Shown in pieces: positions 17,601 to 25,559 of a stretch of DNA of 64,000 nucleotides (positions are counted from its first letter, which is position 1; each line of letters opens with the position of its first letter). The notes under the pieces are model-generated. The model made no database searches, had not been told where the DNA came from, and worked only from the letters and a program-made list of their open reading frames with translations. The stretch lies in assembly GCA_016795155.1 (NCBI GenBank), contig JAEUIE010000002.1:1-64000 (forward strand), in the 5' to 3' direction. The position numbers and the translations under genes were made by a program. This DNA comes from Planctomycetia bacterium (GTDB lineage Bacteria; Planctomycetota; Planctomycetia; Gemmatales; HRBIN36).

Positions 17601-18445
17601 AACTCATCGTAGGGTTTGTCCGAATTGAAGGAGTCGATGACGTAATTGCGATAGCGCCAGGCTGAGGGCACCGGGTAATCAGCCGTCTCGCCGGCTGTAT
17701 CAGCGTAGCGAACAACATCAAGCCAATGACGTCCCCAGCGCTCGCCATAGGCTGGCGATTGAAGCAGTCGATTCACGACAGTCTCGAACGCCTTGGAAGA
17801 GTTGTCAGCCAGGAAGGTATCGATCTCGTTGGGTGTCGGAGGTAACCCGGTCAGATCGAAGGTGGCACGGCGGATCAGGGTCAGCTTGTCTGCGGGAGTA
17901 GCAGGGCGAACGCCAGCCGTTTCCTGTCTGGCACGGATGAAGGAATCAATGGACGTTTTAAGCCACGTCTTGTCTTTGACTTCTGGCAGTGGTACATCAC
18001 GAATCGGCTGGAACGCCCAGTGTCTGGTGGTCTCAAACTTCTTTGAACTTGCCGGCCAATATGCACCAGACTTCACCCAACTTACCAGGTCAGCCACCTG
18101 ATCAGCCCGTAAGGCATGTTTCTTCTCCGGTGGCATGGCGGCAACACCGTCCTGCCTTTGGATGGCACGGATGAGCAGACTATTCTCTGGTTTGCCGGGC
18201 ACAATAGAGGGGCCTGAGTCGCCGCCTTGGAGCAAAGCTTCACGTGAATCGACTCTCAATGATCCCGATGTTTTTCCGTCACCATGACAACGAAAGCAAG
18301 TGCCCAGAAGAATAGGCCGTATTTTGGCTTCAAAAATCGCATCATGATCATCGGCGCGGGCCGAATCAACTGAAACAATCGAAAGGCTCAGAACCAGTAG
18401 CATACTGTTTCGAACCAGCCAGGTCATAAGCCTTGCTTCTGTCAT
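14687..18445 (-). CDS. PSD1-type cytochrome protein (PSCyt1-DUF1549-DUF1553) with two inserted lectin-like domains
   Basis: 1252 aa. It has an N-terminal signal, then a planctomycete cytochrome domain with CFRCH (Cys50-Cys53-His54), DUF1549 ([32 protein letters not shown]) with a second CxxCH in [12 protein letters not shown], and C-terminal DUF1553 ([43 protein letters not shown]). Between DUF1549 and DUF1553, residues ~430-880, are two similar ~200-residue units. Each opens with DGD(F/L)E, shares [13 protein letters not shown] / [13 protein letters not shown] and a predicted LamG-like beta sandwich. The protein is longer than most relatives for this reason. It is coupled to DUF1501 downstream. 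Heme binding is predicted from the motifs only. Confidence 0.88.
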   Translation of the reverse strand: [1252 protein letters not shown]

Positions 18446-18899
18446 CGCTCAATGCCTATTCGATGTTGTGTTGGCGGTAACGGTCAAATTTCTGGTGGGA
18501 CTGCCTTGTTAAGCAGTGGTTCAAGAAAGTACTCAGTATCGTACACGATCATCTGGTAAATGCCCAGCATTAGCCATAGTGAGATTGAGCAATTCCTGGT
18601 TTGTTAGTGAAATGGTGTTTTGCTGGAACGATGTCTGAGCGTGTGTCACAACTCATACTTCGATCAGACCACAGCATTAGCCAATCTGGAAGGTCTGTGA
18701 AAGCAAATTGATGAACGAGAACTTGGACTCCAAACGATGCAGCCATCAAAGCTCTGGCTTGTGCCTGAGCATCATTATAAATTTCGCCAGTCGGTTCGAG
18801 GTATATATCACAAGATTGTGTTCTGCTGTGGCATGCACGTTGACAGACGGAACAATCAAATATGATGCTATTCCTGACGTAGTTTACGTGGTATATATT
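18446..18899. other. Gap inside the island with no recognisable gene
   Basis: 454 bp between the PSD1 gene and the fhs fragment. Short open frames exist on both strands, but none resembles a known protein convincingly. Likely decayed sequence. No promoter, terminator or repeat stood out. Confidence 0.5.
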
Positions 18900-19322
18900 T
18901 TAGGCCAACCCAGCCGCTTGGGATAATGTGTAAGCGAGTATTGCGTCTTGGCAATGCAGACTTTCAGTTACCACGTAGTCAGCCAGACGTACCGCCATGA
19001 GATCAGCGATAACGGAAGAGTTGCCGTGAGCAATCTTGGCAAAAGGCCCGGCATGCACCAGGGCAGGCGTTCCCTCTGCAGTCTGCACCAGGTTAGGCCG
19101 AAAGGTATCAGCCAGAAGGGCTGCCATCGCCCCGGCGGTGCCAATCTGTTCAGCGATAACTGGTGATCCCTCTACAGTCTGTCCCACTACGATGCATCCC
19201 AGGCATTCACGTATATCAAAGTAACAACCCGTGACAATGCTACCCAGTCCACTCATTGCGCATTCACCATGAGGAGGCCCGATAAACAGCAACCCTTTCT
19301 TAACTAGAGAAGAAGTGAGCAA
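18900..19322 (-). pseudogene. fhs: Fragment of formate-tetrahydrofolate ligase
   Basis: 140 codons are open. The central part matches the FTHFS core as known from the family: CIVVGQTVEGSPVIAEQIGT, AGAMAALLADTFRPNLVQT, EGTPALVHAGPFAKIAHG and MAVRLADYVVTES. Intact FTHFS is about 550-560 aa; here the ATP-binding N-terminus and the C-terminal half are missing. FDIRECLG looks like an internal deletion joining FDI to the ERLGRIVVG region, and normally invariant residues are changed (HAGPFAKIAHGNSSV for the usual HGGPFANIAHGCNSV). This is a relic inside the island, not a working enzyme. Confidence 0.8.
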
Positions 19323-19348
19323 AAAAAATAACCCTGCATAAGCAGGGC
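19318..19348 (-). terminator. Terminator for the fibronectin-III protein gene
   Basis: On the minus strand: stem CCCTGC / GCAGGG with TTAT loop followed by TTATTTTTTTT, 23 bp beyond the stop codon at 19371. Confidence 0.75.
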
Positions 19349-19370
19349 TTTTGGATTAGAAAATTGATAT

Positions 19371-20303
19371 TTAGGGACGAGTCCTTGCTTGGACGTTCAC
19401 CCAAGGAGAAACCGAGGAGGTCGTATTTAATCGTACTCGATAAAGATAGAGAGTTTGACGCTGTAGTCCGGAATCTACGTAGCGGTTCATATTAGCGTTC
19501 ACCTCGGCAACAGTGTTCCATAAGGCAGTGTTCAGATCAAATTGTTGTATCTGCAAGGTGGTACCCGCGTCGTAACGCCCACGCCAGGAAATCTCAATGG
19601 AGGTTGGTGTTTTGGGTCGAGCTTGGACCCCCGCTGGTGAAGCGAGTCCAGGACCGGTGTTAACAGTGACTGTATCGGGAGCACCTGTGGCTGTGGTAAA
19701 TCGCCAAGGCCGAACTCGGTAAATGTAATTCGTACCGGTTTTCACTTGGGTATCGTAATAGAAATTGGAATTTGGGGGTAAGGTGGCAATCACTTCGAAA
19801 GCGGTGAATCCTTCTTCCACTCGCTCAACGTCAATATGTGTTTCATTCGTGGCATTTTCAGTCCAAGTAATCAGTGCACCCACGCCATCGTAGACTCCAG
19901 CCAGATTGGTAATCTGCGCTGGCATCAGAAAGGTAGTTGTCGCAGAGGCTTCATTACTGAAGGCTGATATGGTCGTATTCGACAGAGCACGAACCCGGTA
20001 AATGTAAGTGGTGTTCTCATCCAAACCGACATCATTCATCGAGTTGATATTGAAGGGGACGATTTTGATCGTGGCAAAGCCAGCGGGGTCACCCGATTTC
20101 ATGCGCTGCACTTCAAAGCCTGTTTCGCCTACGGAGTTGTCATCCCAAAACAAAGATATAGCCATATCGCCAGGCACACTGGCCATGGCAATCAAATTCG
20201 TTGGAGGAGGGAGATTCTGCGCAGAAAGCTGCGAAATACCACTCAAGGTAATCATCAGTGTCAGTACTATGCTGAGCTTTCCCACTGGTGCTCTATGTGA
20301 CAT
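19371..20303 (-). CDS. Secreted protein with three fibronectin type III domains
   Basis: 310 aa with a signal peptide (residues ~1-28, ending ISQLSAQ). Three tandem units of ~90 residues show the FN3 pattern: an N-terminal proline-rich start (PPPTNL, PAQITNL, SPAGVQA), a Trp in the second strand (SLFWDD, LITWTE, EISWRG) and a tyrosine-corner strand (TTYIYRVRA, TNYIYRVRP, TLYLYRVRL). No catalytic domain is attached, so it is probably a binding or surface protein. It stands alone with its own terminator between the two PSD1/DUF1501 pairs of the island. Confidence 0.82.
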   Translation of the reverse strand: MSHRAPVGKLSIVLTLMITLSGISQLSAQNLPPPTNLIAMASVPGDMAISLFWDDNSVGETGFEVQRMKSGDPAGFATIKIVPFNINSMNDVGLDENTTYIYRVRALSNTTISAFSNEASATTTFLMPAQITNLAGVYDGVGALITWTENATNETHIDVERVEEGFTAFEVIATLPPNSNFYYDTQVKTGTNYIYRVRPWRFTTATGAPDTVTVNTGPGLASPAGVQARPKTPTSIEISWRGRYDAGTTLQIQQFDLNTALWNTVAEVNANMNRYVDSGLQRQTLYLYRVRLNTTSSVSPWVNVQARTRP

Positions 20304-20390
20304 GTTTGTATTCCTTTCAGTGAAATGAAGCTCTTCTCATCAAGAGGAGGGGGATTGGTGCCTCGCATCCGCCATAATTAACTGGAATCA

Positions 20391-20700
20391 CTCGCAATCT
20401 GTAATGATCATACCCGTAAAGAGATAAGTGTTGCGGTTAAGACGTGCAATAACAGCTGGAAAATCAGGATTCGTTTCCATGGCTGTCGGTGCATAGATGG
20501 TATCATTGGTACCGTGCATGCCATCGCCACTGAGATAAGGTCAGTAGCGCACCATCATTTGTTCACATACTTTTGCCAAGTTTTATCATAAGCATGGATG
20601 TAATACTTTGGGGAGCCAATGTTGAACTTTCCGCCAAGTGTGGAACGCGTAGCAACTTGAGAGTGGATACGATGAATATCCTGGTATATTATCAATGACT
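20391..20700 (-). pseudogene. Degraded coding remnant, family unknown
   Basis: Upstream of the fibronectin protein, two protein-like minus-strand stretches lie in different frames. One (~20575-20690) reads RSTLGGKFNIGSPKYYIHAY and then ends at a stop. The other (~20391-20530) includes GMHGTNDTIYAPTAMETNPD and ends FTGMIITDCE before a stop. Together they suggest the end of one gene broken by frameshift or stop. The family is not recognised. The rest of 20304-20762 shows nothing else. Confidence 0.35.
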
Positions 20701-20762
20701 GATTCAGTGCCCGTCTAGTGACTCAATGCCTGCCTCGAAAGATGCTGCCATTGGAACGATCC

Positions 20763-23540
20763 ATGAAGTTGACCTCAAGCCTTGTCATCGCGGCTCTGCT
20801 GAACCTCTGTTGTAGCGCGTATACAGATGATCCCATTGATTTTGTCCGTGACGTTCGACCCATCTTTGACAAGCACTGCATCCACTGTCATGGTGCGGCG
20901 AAGCAACGATCGGGATTTCGACTGGATGTGAAGTCCGAGGCGATCAAAGGGGGCAACACCTTTCAACCCGCGATCATTCCGGGCAAGGCTGATGAGAGTC
21001 CGATGATCCACCTGGTCACCGGAAAGAACAAAGACCTGGTGATGCCGCCCAAAGGCGAGCGATTGACGGAGAAGGAAATCAAGGCGCTCTCGGCATGGAT
21101 TAATTCAGGGGCTAAGTGGCCGGCAGGAGTTGATCGACTAAAGCTGGAGAACAAACGGAATCACTGGTCGTTTCAACGATTGAGCACGCCCGAGGTACCC
21201 AGGCCGGCCCAAGAAGCCTGGCCGCGTAACGGCATCGATCGATTTATCCTGGCACGGTTAGAGAAAGAAGGCCTTGCCCCCAGTGCAACCGCTGATCGTG
21301 CGACCTGGCTGCGGCGGGTGACGTTCGATCTCACCGGGTTACCTCCGACACCTGATCAGGTGCAAGCATTTGTCAATGATCAACGTCCGGATGCTTACGA
21401 ACGAGTTGTGGATGAACTGCTGCGATCACCCCGCTATGGCGAACGCTGGGCCCAGCACTGGCTCGATGTGGTGCGTTATGCTGATACGCATGGCTACGAA
21501 GTGAATACCGAGCGACCCAATGCCTGGCCGTACCGTGATTACGTCATCGACGCGATCAATAAGGACACGCCGTACGATCGCTTTGTTAAGGAGCAGCTTG
21601 TCGGCGATGCGATGGGGAAGGATGCCGCGACGGGGTTCCTGGTGACCTCCTCGGTGCTGCTACCCGGCCAGATCGGGGCGGATGAGCCATCGAAACGACT
21701 AGCCCGGCAGGATGCGATCGATGAAATCGTAATCAACGTGGGACAAACCTTCCTAGGTCTGAGTATCGGTTGTGCCCGCTGCCATGATCACAAGTTCGAT
21801 CCGATCAGCCAGCGTGATTATTATGCGATGCAGGGGTTTGTCGCCGGGGTGGAGTATGAGGACCGTCCGCTGCAGACCCTGGAAGCAGTAGCGGCGAGGA
21901 AAGCCATTGCCGAGGCGAATGCTGCGATCGCTGAGATCGATCAGCAACTGGCACGCCTGGTACCGCTGGCTCGTTCCGGTGTCAAGCGGCCCATGCTGAA
22001 TGCCCGCATGAATGTTGAACGGTTCACTCCGGTCAAGGCAAAGCGTCTTCGTCTGACCATCCACGCGACCAACAACCTTGAGCCATGCATTGATGAACTG
22101 GAAGTGTTTGACAGCAAAGGAAAGAATGTCGCTCTGGTCAGCGCCGGCACGAAGCCCACCGCCTCGGGAAGTACGACGGTGGCGGACCGCCATGAATTGC
22201 GTTTTGTCAACGACGGGGTATATGGCAACTCCCGCAGCTGGATGGCAGATCGCACCACGGGCTGGATCACACTCGAATTCACTGAGGAGCAGATGATCGA
22301 CCGAGTGGTCTGGTCCCGTGACCGTGAAGGCAAGTTCACCGACCGGCTGGCGACAAACTATGTCATCGAAGTATCCATTAGAGACGATAAGTGGATGGTG
22401 GTAGCTGACTCGAGTGATCGCGTGATCTTCGATGCCAGCAATGGGAGTGCCCAGACGTTTTCCACAGATGGGCTGAGCAAGGATGAAAAGCAGGAATCCA
22501 CGAAGCTTCTGGCACAACGGAAAGTTCTCGAACGGAAAGTGAAGCAATCGAACGTCGCCCTGGTGGCGTTTGCCGGCCTGTTTCGCAAGCCGGATGTCAT
22601 CCGGCTGCTTTCACGTGGCGACCCGGAACAACCTAAGGATGAGGTCTCAACCGCCATTCCTGAAGTTTTCGGCAAAACGAACCTGGCGAAGGATGCGAGC
22701 GAACAGCAGCGCCGCCTGGCACTGGCTGAGTGGATAGCCAGCCCGGAGAATCCGTTGACAGCCCGGGTGATCGTTAATCGCCTGTGGCAGGGCCATTTCG
22801 GAACCGGGCTGGTCGATACGCCCAGTGATTTCGGGTGGAATGGTGCCAAGCCAACGCATCCGGAATTACTGGACTGGCTGGCGAATGAGTTCATCCGAAA
22901 TGGTTGGTCCATGAAGCACATTCATCGCCTGATTGTTCTGTCGGCCACTTACCGACAAGGCAGCCGGATCAACGCCAGTGCACAGGCAAAAGATGCGGAT
23001 GATCGACTACTCTGGCGGTTTCCTTCACGCCGGCTTGAAGCAGAAGCGGTACGTGATTCGATGCTGTTTGTCAGCGGACAATTGAACCTGCAAATGGGTG
23101 GACGGGGCTTTGACTTGTTCGACAAGCGAGGCGGGCTGACCGGGTTCAAGCCCATTGAAACGCTGACCAAGCAAAGCCGGCGGCGCATGATCTATGCTCA
23201 CCGGGTCCGACGGGAGCGGGATGGCGTGTTTGGGGCGTTCGATTGCCCTGACTATGGTCAAAGCACTGCCCGCCGACGGGAATCGACAACGCCACTGCAA
23301 GTGCTCAACCTCTTCAATAGTTCATTTACCTTCGATGCAGCAAAAACGTTTGCTGAGCGTATTGAACGGGAGGCAGGAACGAATCGTACTGCTTCCATCC
23401 GCCATGCTTATCTGCTGGCACTGGGCCGGGATGCTTCCGCCGATGAGATTGCTGACGCCAGCAAGGTGGTCAGCGACTATGGGCTGCCTGTGCTATGTCG
23501 GGCCTTATTCAATTGCAACGAATTTCTTTACCTCCCCTAG
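20763..23540 (+). CDS. PSD1-type cytochrome protein (PSCyt1-DUF1549-DUF1553), second pair
   Basis: 925 aa from the ATG at 20763, chosen because it opens a hydrophobic signal ([17 protein letters not shown]). PSCyt1 has CIHCH (Cys39, Cys42, His43). DUF1549 has [14 protein letters not shown] and [18 protein letters not shown], ending in [12 protein letters not shown] with a second CxxCH. A discoidin-like middle segment (residues ~430-600) precedes DUF1553 ([39 protein letters not shown]). Seven bases separate it from the following DUF1501 gene, so the two form an operon. It runs opposite to the first pair in the island and lacks that protein's tandem insert. Confidence 0.9.
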   Translation: MKLTSSLVIAALLNLCCSAYTDDPIDFVRDVRPIFDKHCIHCHGAAKQRSGFRLDVKSEAIKGGNTFQPAIIPGKADESPMIHLVTGKNKDLVMPPKGERLTEKEIKALSAWINSGAKWPAGVDRLKLENKRNHWSFQRLSTPEVPRPAQEAWPRNGIDRFILARLEKEGLAPSATADRATWLRRVTFDLTGLPPTPDQVQAFVNDQRPDAYERVVDELLRSPRYGERWAQHWLDVVRYADTHGYEVNTERPNAWPYRDYVIDAINKDTPYDRFVKEQLVGDAMGKDAATGFLVTSSVLLPGQIGADEPSKRLARQDAIDEIVINVGQTFLGLSIGCARCHDHKFDPISQRDYYAMQGFVAGVEYEDRPLQTLEAVAARKAIAEANAAIAEIDQQLARLVPLARSGVKRPMLNARMNVERFTPVKAKRLRLTIHATNNLEPCIDELEVFDSKGKNVALVSAGTKPTASGSTTVADRHELRFVNDGVYGNSRSWMADRTTGWITLEFTEEQMIDRVVWSRDREGKFTDRLATNYVIEVSIRDDKWMVVADSSDRVIFDASNGSAQTFSTDGLSKDEKQESTKLLAQRKVLERKVKQSNVALVAFAGLFRKPDVIRLLSRGDPEQPKDEVSTAIPEVFGKTNLAKDASEQQRRLALAEWIASPENPLTARVIVNRLWQGHFGTGLVDTPSDFGWNGAKPTHPELLDWLANEFIRNGWSMKHIHRLIVLSATYRQGSRINASAQAKDADDRLLWRFPSRRLEAEAVRDSMLFVSGQLNLQMGGRGFDLFDKRGGLTGFKPIETLTKQSRRRMIYAHRVRRERDGVFGAFDCPDYGQSTARRRESTTPLQVLNLFNSSFTFDAAKTFAERIEREAGTNRTASIRHAYLLALGRDASADEIADASKVVSDYGLPVLCRALFNCNEFLYLP

Positions 23541-23547
23541 GTAACGC

Positions 23548-24996
23548 ATGAATCCCTATTCGAACTTTTTTGATCGCCGGCGCTTCCTGGGCCAGAGTTC
23601 CACGGCGCTGGGGGCGATTGCGTTGACCAGTCTGCTGGGTCACGAGGGAATGCTGGCAGCGCAGGACCCGGTGATCGATCCGGGTAAACCCTATGCGCCG
23701 CGTGCTACGCACTTCCCGGCGAAAGCAAAACGGGTGGTGATGATTTTCTGTGCCGGGGCGGTCAGTCAACTGGAGACGTGGGACTACAAACCTGAGCTGA
23801 TCAAACGGGACGGCACTCCGCTGGCTGGTGGCCCTGCAGTCACGTTTCAGGGGCCGGCGGGCAACCTGGCGCGCCCACAATATGAGTTTCGACAACGGGG
23901 CAAGACGGGGAAGTGGGTTTCGGAGCTGATTCCGCATCTTGCTGAGCTGACCGATGATATCGCGTTTGTCCATTCGCTGACCAGCAAGAGCAATACGCAC
24001 GGCCCCGCGGAGAATTTCCTCTCCACCGGTTTCGTGCTGGATGGATTCCCCAGCGTTGGTTCGTGGGTGACCTACGCGCTTGGAAGTGAGAACCAGAATC
24101 TGCCCGCCTTCGTGGCGATCCCCGATCCACGAGGCGTTCCGCAGGCGGGATCAAACAACTGGGGGCCGGGCTTTCTTCCTGCGGATTTCCAGGGCACGCC
24201 ATTCAGCGCTACTGAGAAGATTCGCCACCTGTCGCCGCCGAACGGAGTTTCGACCGAAGTGGACCGTGCCACCCGGAAGCTGCTGGATCGCATGAATGAG
24301 CGGCATCTCGAGAAGAACCCGGGCGATAGCCGGCTGGCGGCCCGGATTGCCAGCTATGAGCTGGCGGCGCGCATGCAGCTCAGTGTTCCCGAGCTTTATG
24401 ATCTTTCCCAGGAGCCGGCCCATGTAATGAAGCTGTACGGAGCTGACGATTCGACCAATCCGACCAAGGCTGCGTTTGCCCGCAACTGCATCCTGGCCCG
24501 CCGACTTATTGAAAAGGGCGTTCGCTTTGTTCAGCTCTTCAACGGTGCTTATGCCAGTGGAGGCGACCTGAACTGGGATGGGCACAACAAACTCAAGGAA
24601 CAGTACGACAAGCATGCCGCCATTCTCGATCAGCCTGCTGCAGCGCTGATTCAGGATTTGAAACAGCGCGGGCTGCTGGCTGATACCCTCGTCGTGTGGT
24701 GTACCGAGTTTGGCCGGATGCCGTTCTTCCAGAAAGGGGCCAAGGGCCGCGACCACAACCCGGATGGTTTCACCTGCTGGATGACCGGGGCAGGCATCAA
24801 GCCGGGTATCAGCCACGGTGTGACTGATGAGATCGGCCAGCGAGCTGTACAGGACATTCACCCCCTGTATGATTTCAACGCCACGATCCTGCATCTGCTC
24901 GGCCTGGATCATGAAAGACTGACGTTCGAACACAATGGGGTGCGACGCCGATTGACCAATGTCGAGGGACATGTGATCAGGGAGATGCTGCTCTAG
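23548..24996 (+). CDS. DUF1501 family secreted protein (second pair)
   Basis: 482 aa. Tat-type signal [20 protein letters not shown] near residues 8-27. DUF1501 landmarks: [81 protein letters not shown] and [20 protein letters not shown]. The family resembles the alkaline-phosphatase/sulfatase fold; no substrate is established. It is the downstream partner of the PSD1 gene in the same operon. It is clearly divergent from the other DUF1501 protein in this island, so the pairs are not a recent duplication. Confidence 0.9.
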   Translation: MNPYSNFFDRRRFLGQSSTALGAIALTSLLGHEGMLAAQDPVIDPGKPYAPRATHFPAKAKRVVMIFCAGAVSQLETWDYKPELIKRDGTPLAGGPAVTFQGPAGNLARPQYEFRQRGKTGKWVSELIPHLAELTDDIAFVHSLTSKSNTHGPAENFLSTGFVLDGFPSVGSWVTYALGSENQNLPAFVAIPDPRGVPQAGSNNWGPGFLPADFQGTPFSATEKIRHLSPPNGVSTEVDRATRKLLDRMNERHLEKNPGDSRLAARIASYELAARMQLSVPELYDLSQEPAHVMKLYGADDSTNPTKAAFARNCILARRLIEKGVRFVQLFNGAYASGGDLNWDGHNKLKEQYDKHAAILDQPAAALIQDLKQRGLLADTLVVWCTEFGRMPFFQKGAKGRDHNPDGFTCWMTGAGIKPGISHGVTDEIGQRAVQDIHPLYDFNATILHLLGLDHERLTFEHNGVRRRLTNVEGHVIREMLL

Positions 24997-25168
24997 GATT
25001 CACCAGTAGCGATGGCATTTCGCGGAAAAACGTCTCGCAGTGGATTCGCAGATGGTGATTCCCGAAATCATTGATCTTCCCCTTGTATTTGTGCCTGAGA
25101 CTAGATTAGTACCTCTGGTGTTTGAGCTGAACCCCGTCTTAGGTCCAAGCAGGAAGTTAGGGAAACAG

Positions 25169-25201
25169 GGTTTTCACTGGGGGCCCCCCCCAGTGAAAAC
25201 C
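25169..25201. repeat. Perfect 15-bp inverted repeat beside the transposase relic
   Basis: Arms GGTTTTCACTGGGGG and CCCCCAGTGAAAACC flank CCC. It lies immediately at the 3' end of the IS3 transposase remnant, where an IS end or a terminator might be. The ~160 bp to its left show no gene. Confidence 0.7.
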
Positions 25202-25361
25202 GCGCGAACTCGATCGGCGACCGCTGCCCGAGAGCGCTGTGCGGTCGATGATTGTTGTAGTCCAGTCGCCAGGTCTCGACACGATTCTGGGCATCAGCCA
25301 GCGACTAGAACCAGTTCTGATTCAAACACTGTTCTCGCAGCTTCGCGTTGGTAGCTCTTTC
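25200..25361 (-). pseudogene. IS3-family transposase C-terminal remnant
   Basis: Translation gives ERATNAKLREQCLNQNWF, then an in-frame TAG, then SLADAQNRVETWRLDYNN and HRPHSALGQRSPIEFARF. This is the end of the DDE catalytic domain of IS3 OrfB (the usual form reads LRDECLN.HWF.SL.DA...W..DYN..RPHSSLG..TP.EFA). The stop replaces a leucine codon. The rest of the transposase and the IS ends are missing. It abuts the broken tail of the sulfatase gene, suggesting IS-mediated damage. Confidence 0.8.
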
Positions 25362-25382
25362 ACAGCCTACGCAAGTAGTTAT

Positions 25383-25559
25383 CTAAGGGATTACAAGCTG
25401 ATATTTGGCCATCGCCGCCGCGAACGCCTTTCCGAGTTTGAGTTGACCAGCGGCGTTGTAGTGGACGGTGTCGGGCATGAGGGAAAAGCCGTCGGTGGAT
25501 ATCATCGTAGTGTTCATCATCGCCGCCGGTTTACCGGAGGCTGAATCACACGCAGTCAT
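25383..25559 (-). pseudogene. C-terminal remnant of a sialate O-acetylesterase (SASA/SGNH) domain
   Basis: 58 codons whose ATG shares a base with the sulfatase stop. Residues STDGFSLMPDTVHYNAAGQL and KLGKAFAAAMAKYQ match the end of SASA-type esterases, where the catalytic His follows the Asp (D..HY). The start of the same domain (VYLLAGQSNMQG) is the tail of the sulfatase reading frame, so a central part of the esterase domain has been deleted and the frame shifted. Confidence 0.65.

Noticed and set aside
18661-18840. Minus-strand stretch reading NRLAKFIMMLRHKPEL, reminiscent of the start of RNA 2'-phosphotransferase KptA
   Set aside because: Only about ten residues match, a stop follows at once, and neither flank continues the family.
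21753-22547. A 264-codon minus-strand frame inside the second PSD1 gene
   Set aside because: It is antisense to DUF1549/DUF1553 motifs, and its translation has no recognisable domain.
13272-24996. The two PSD1/DUF1501 pairs as a recent inverted duplication
   Set aside because: Their proteins differ widely in sequence and domain make-up, so they are separate acquisitions or an old divergence.
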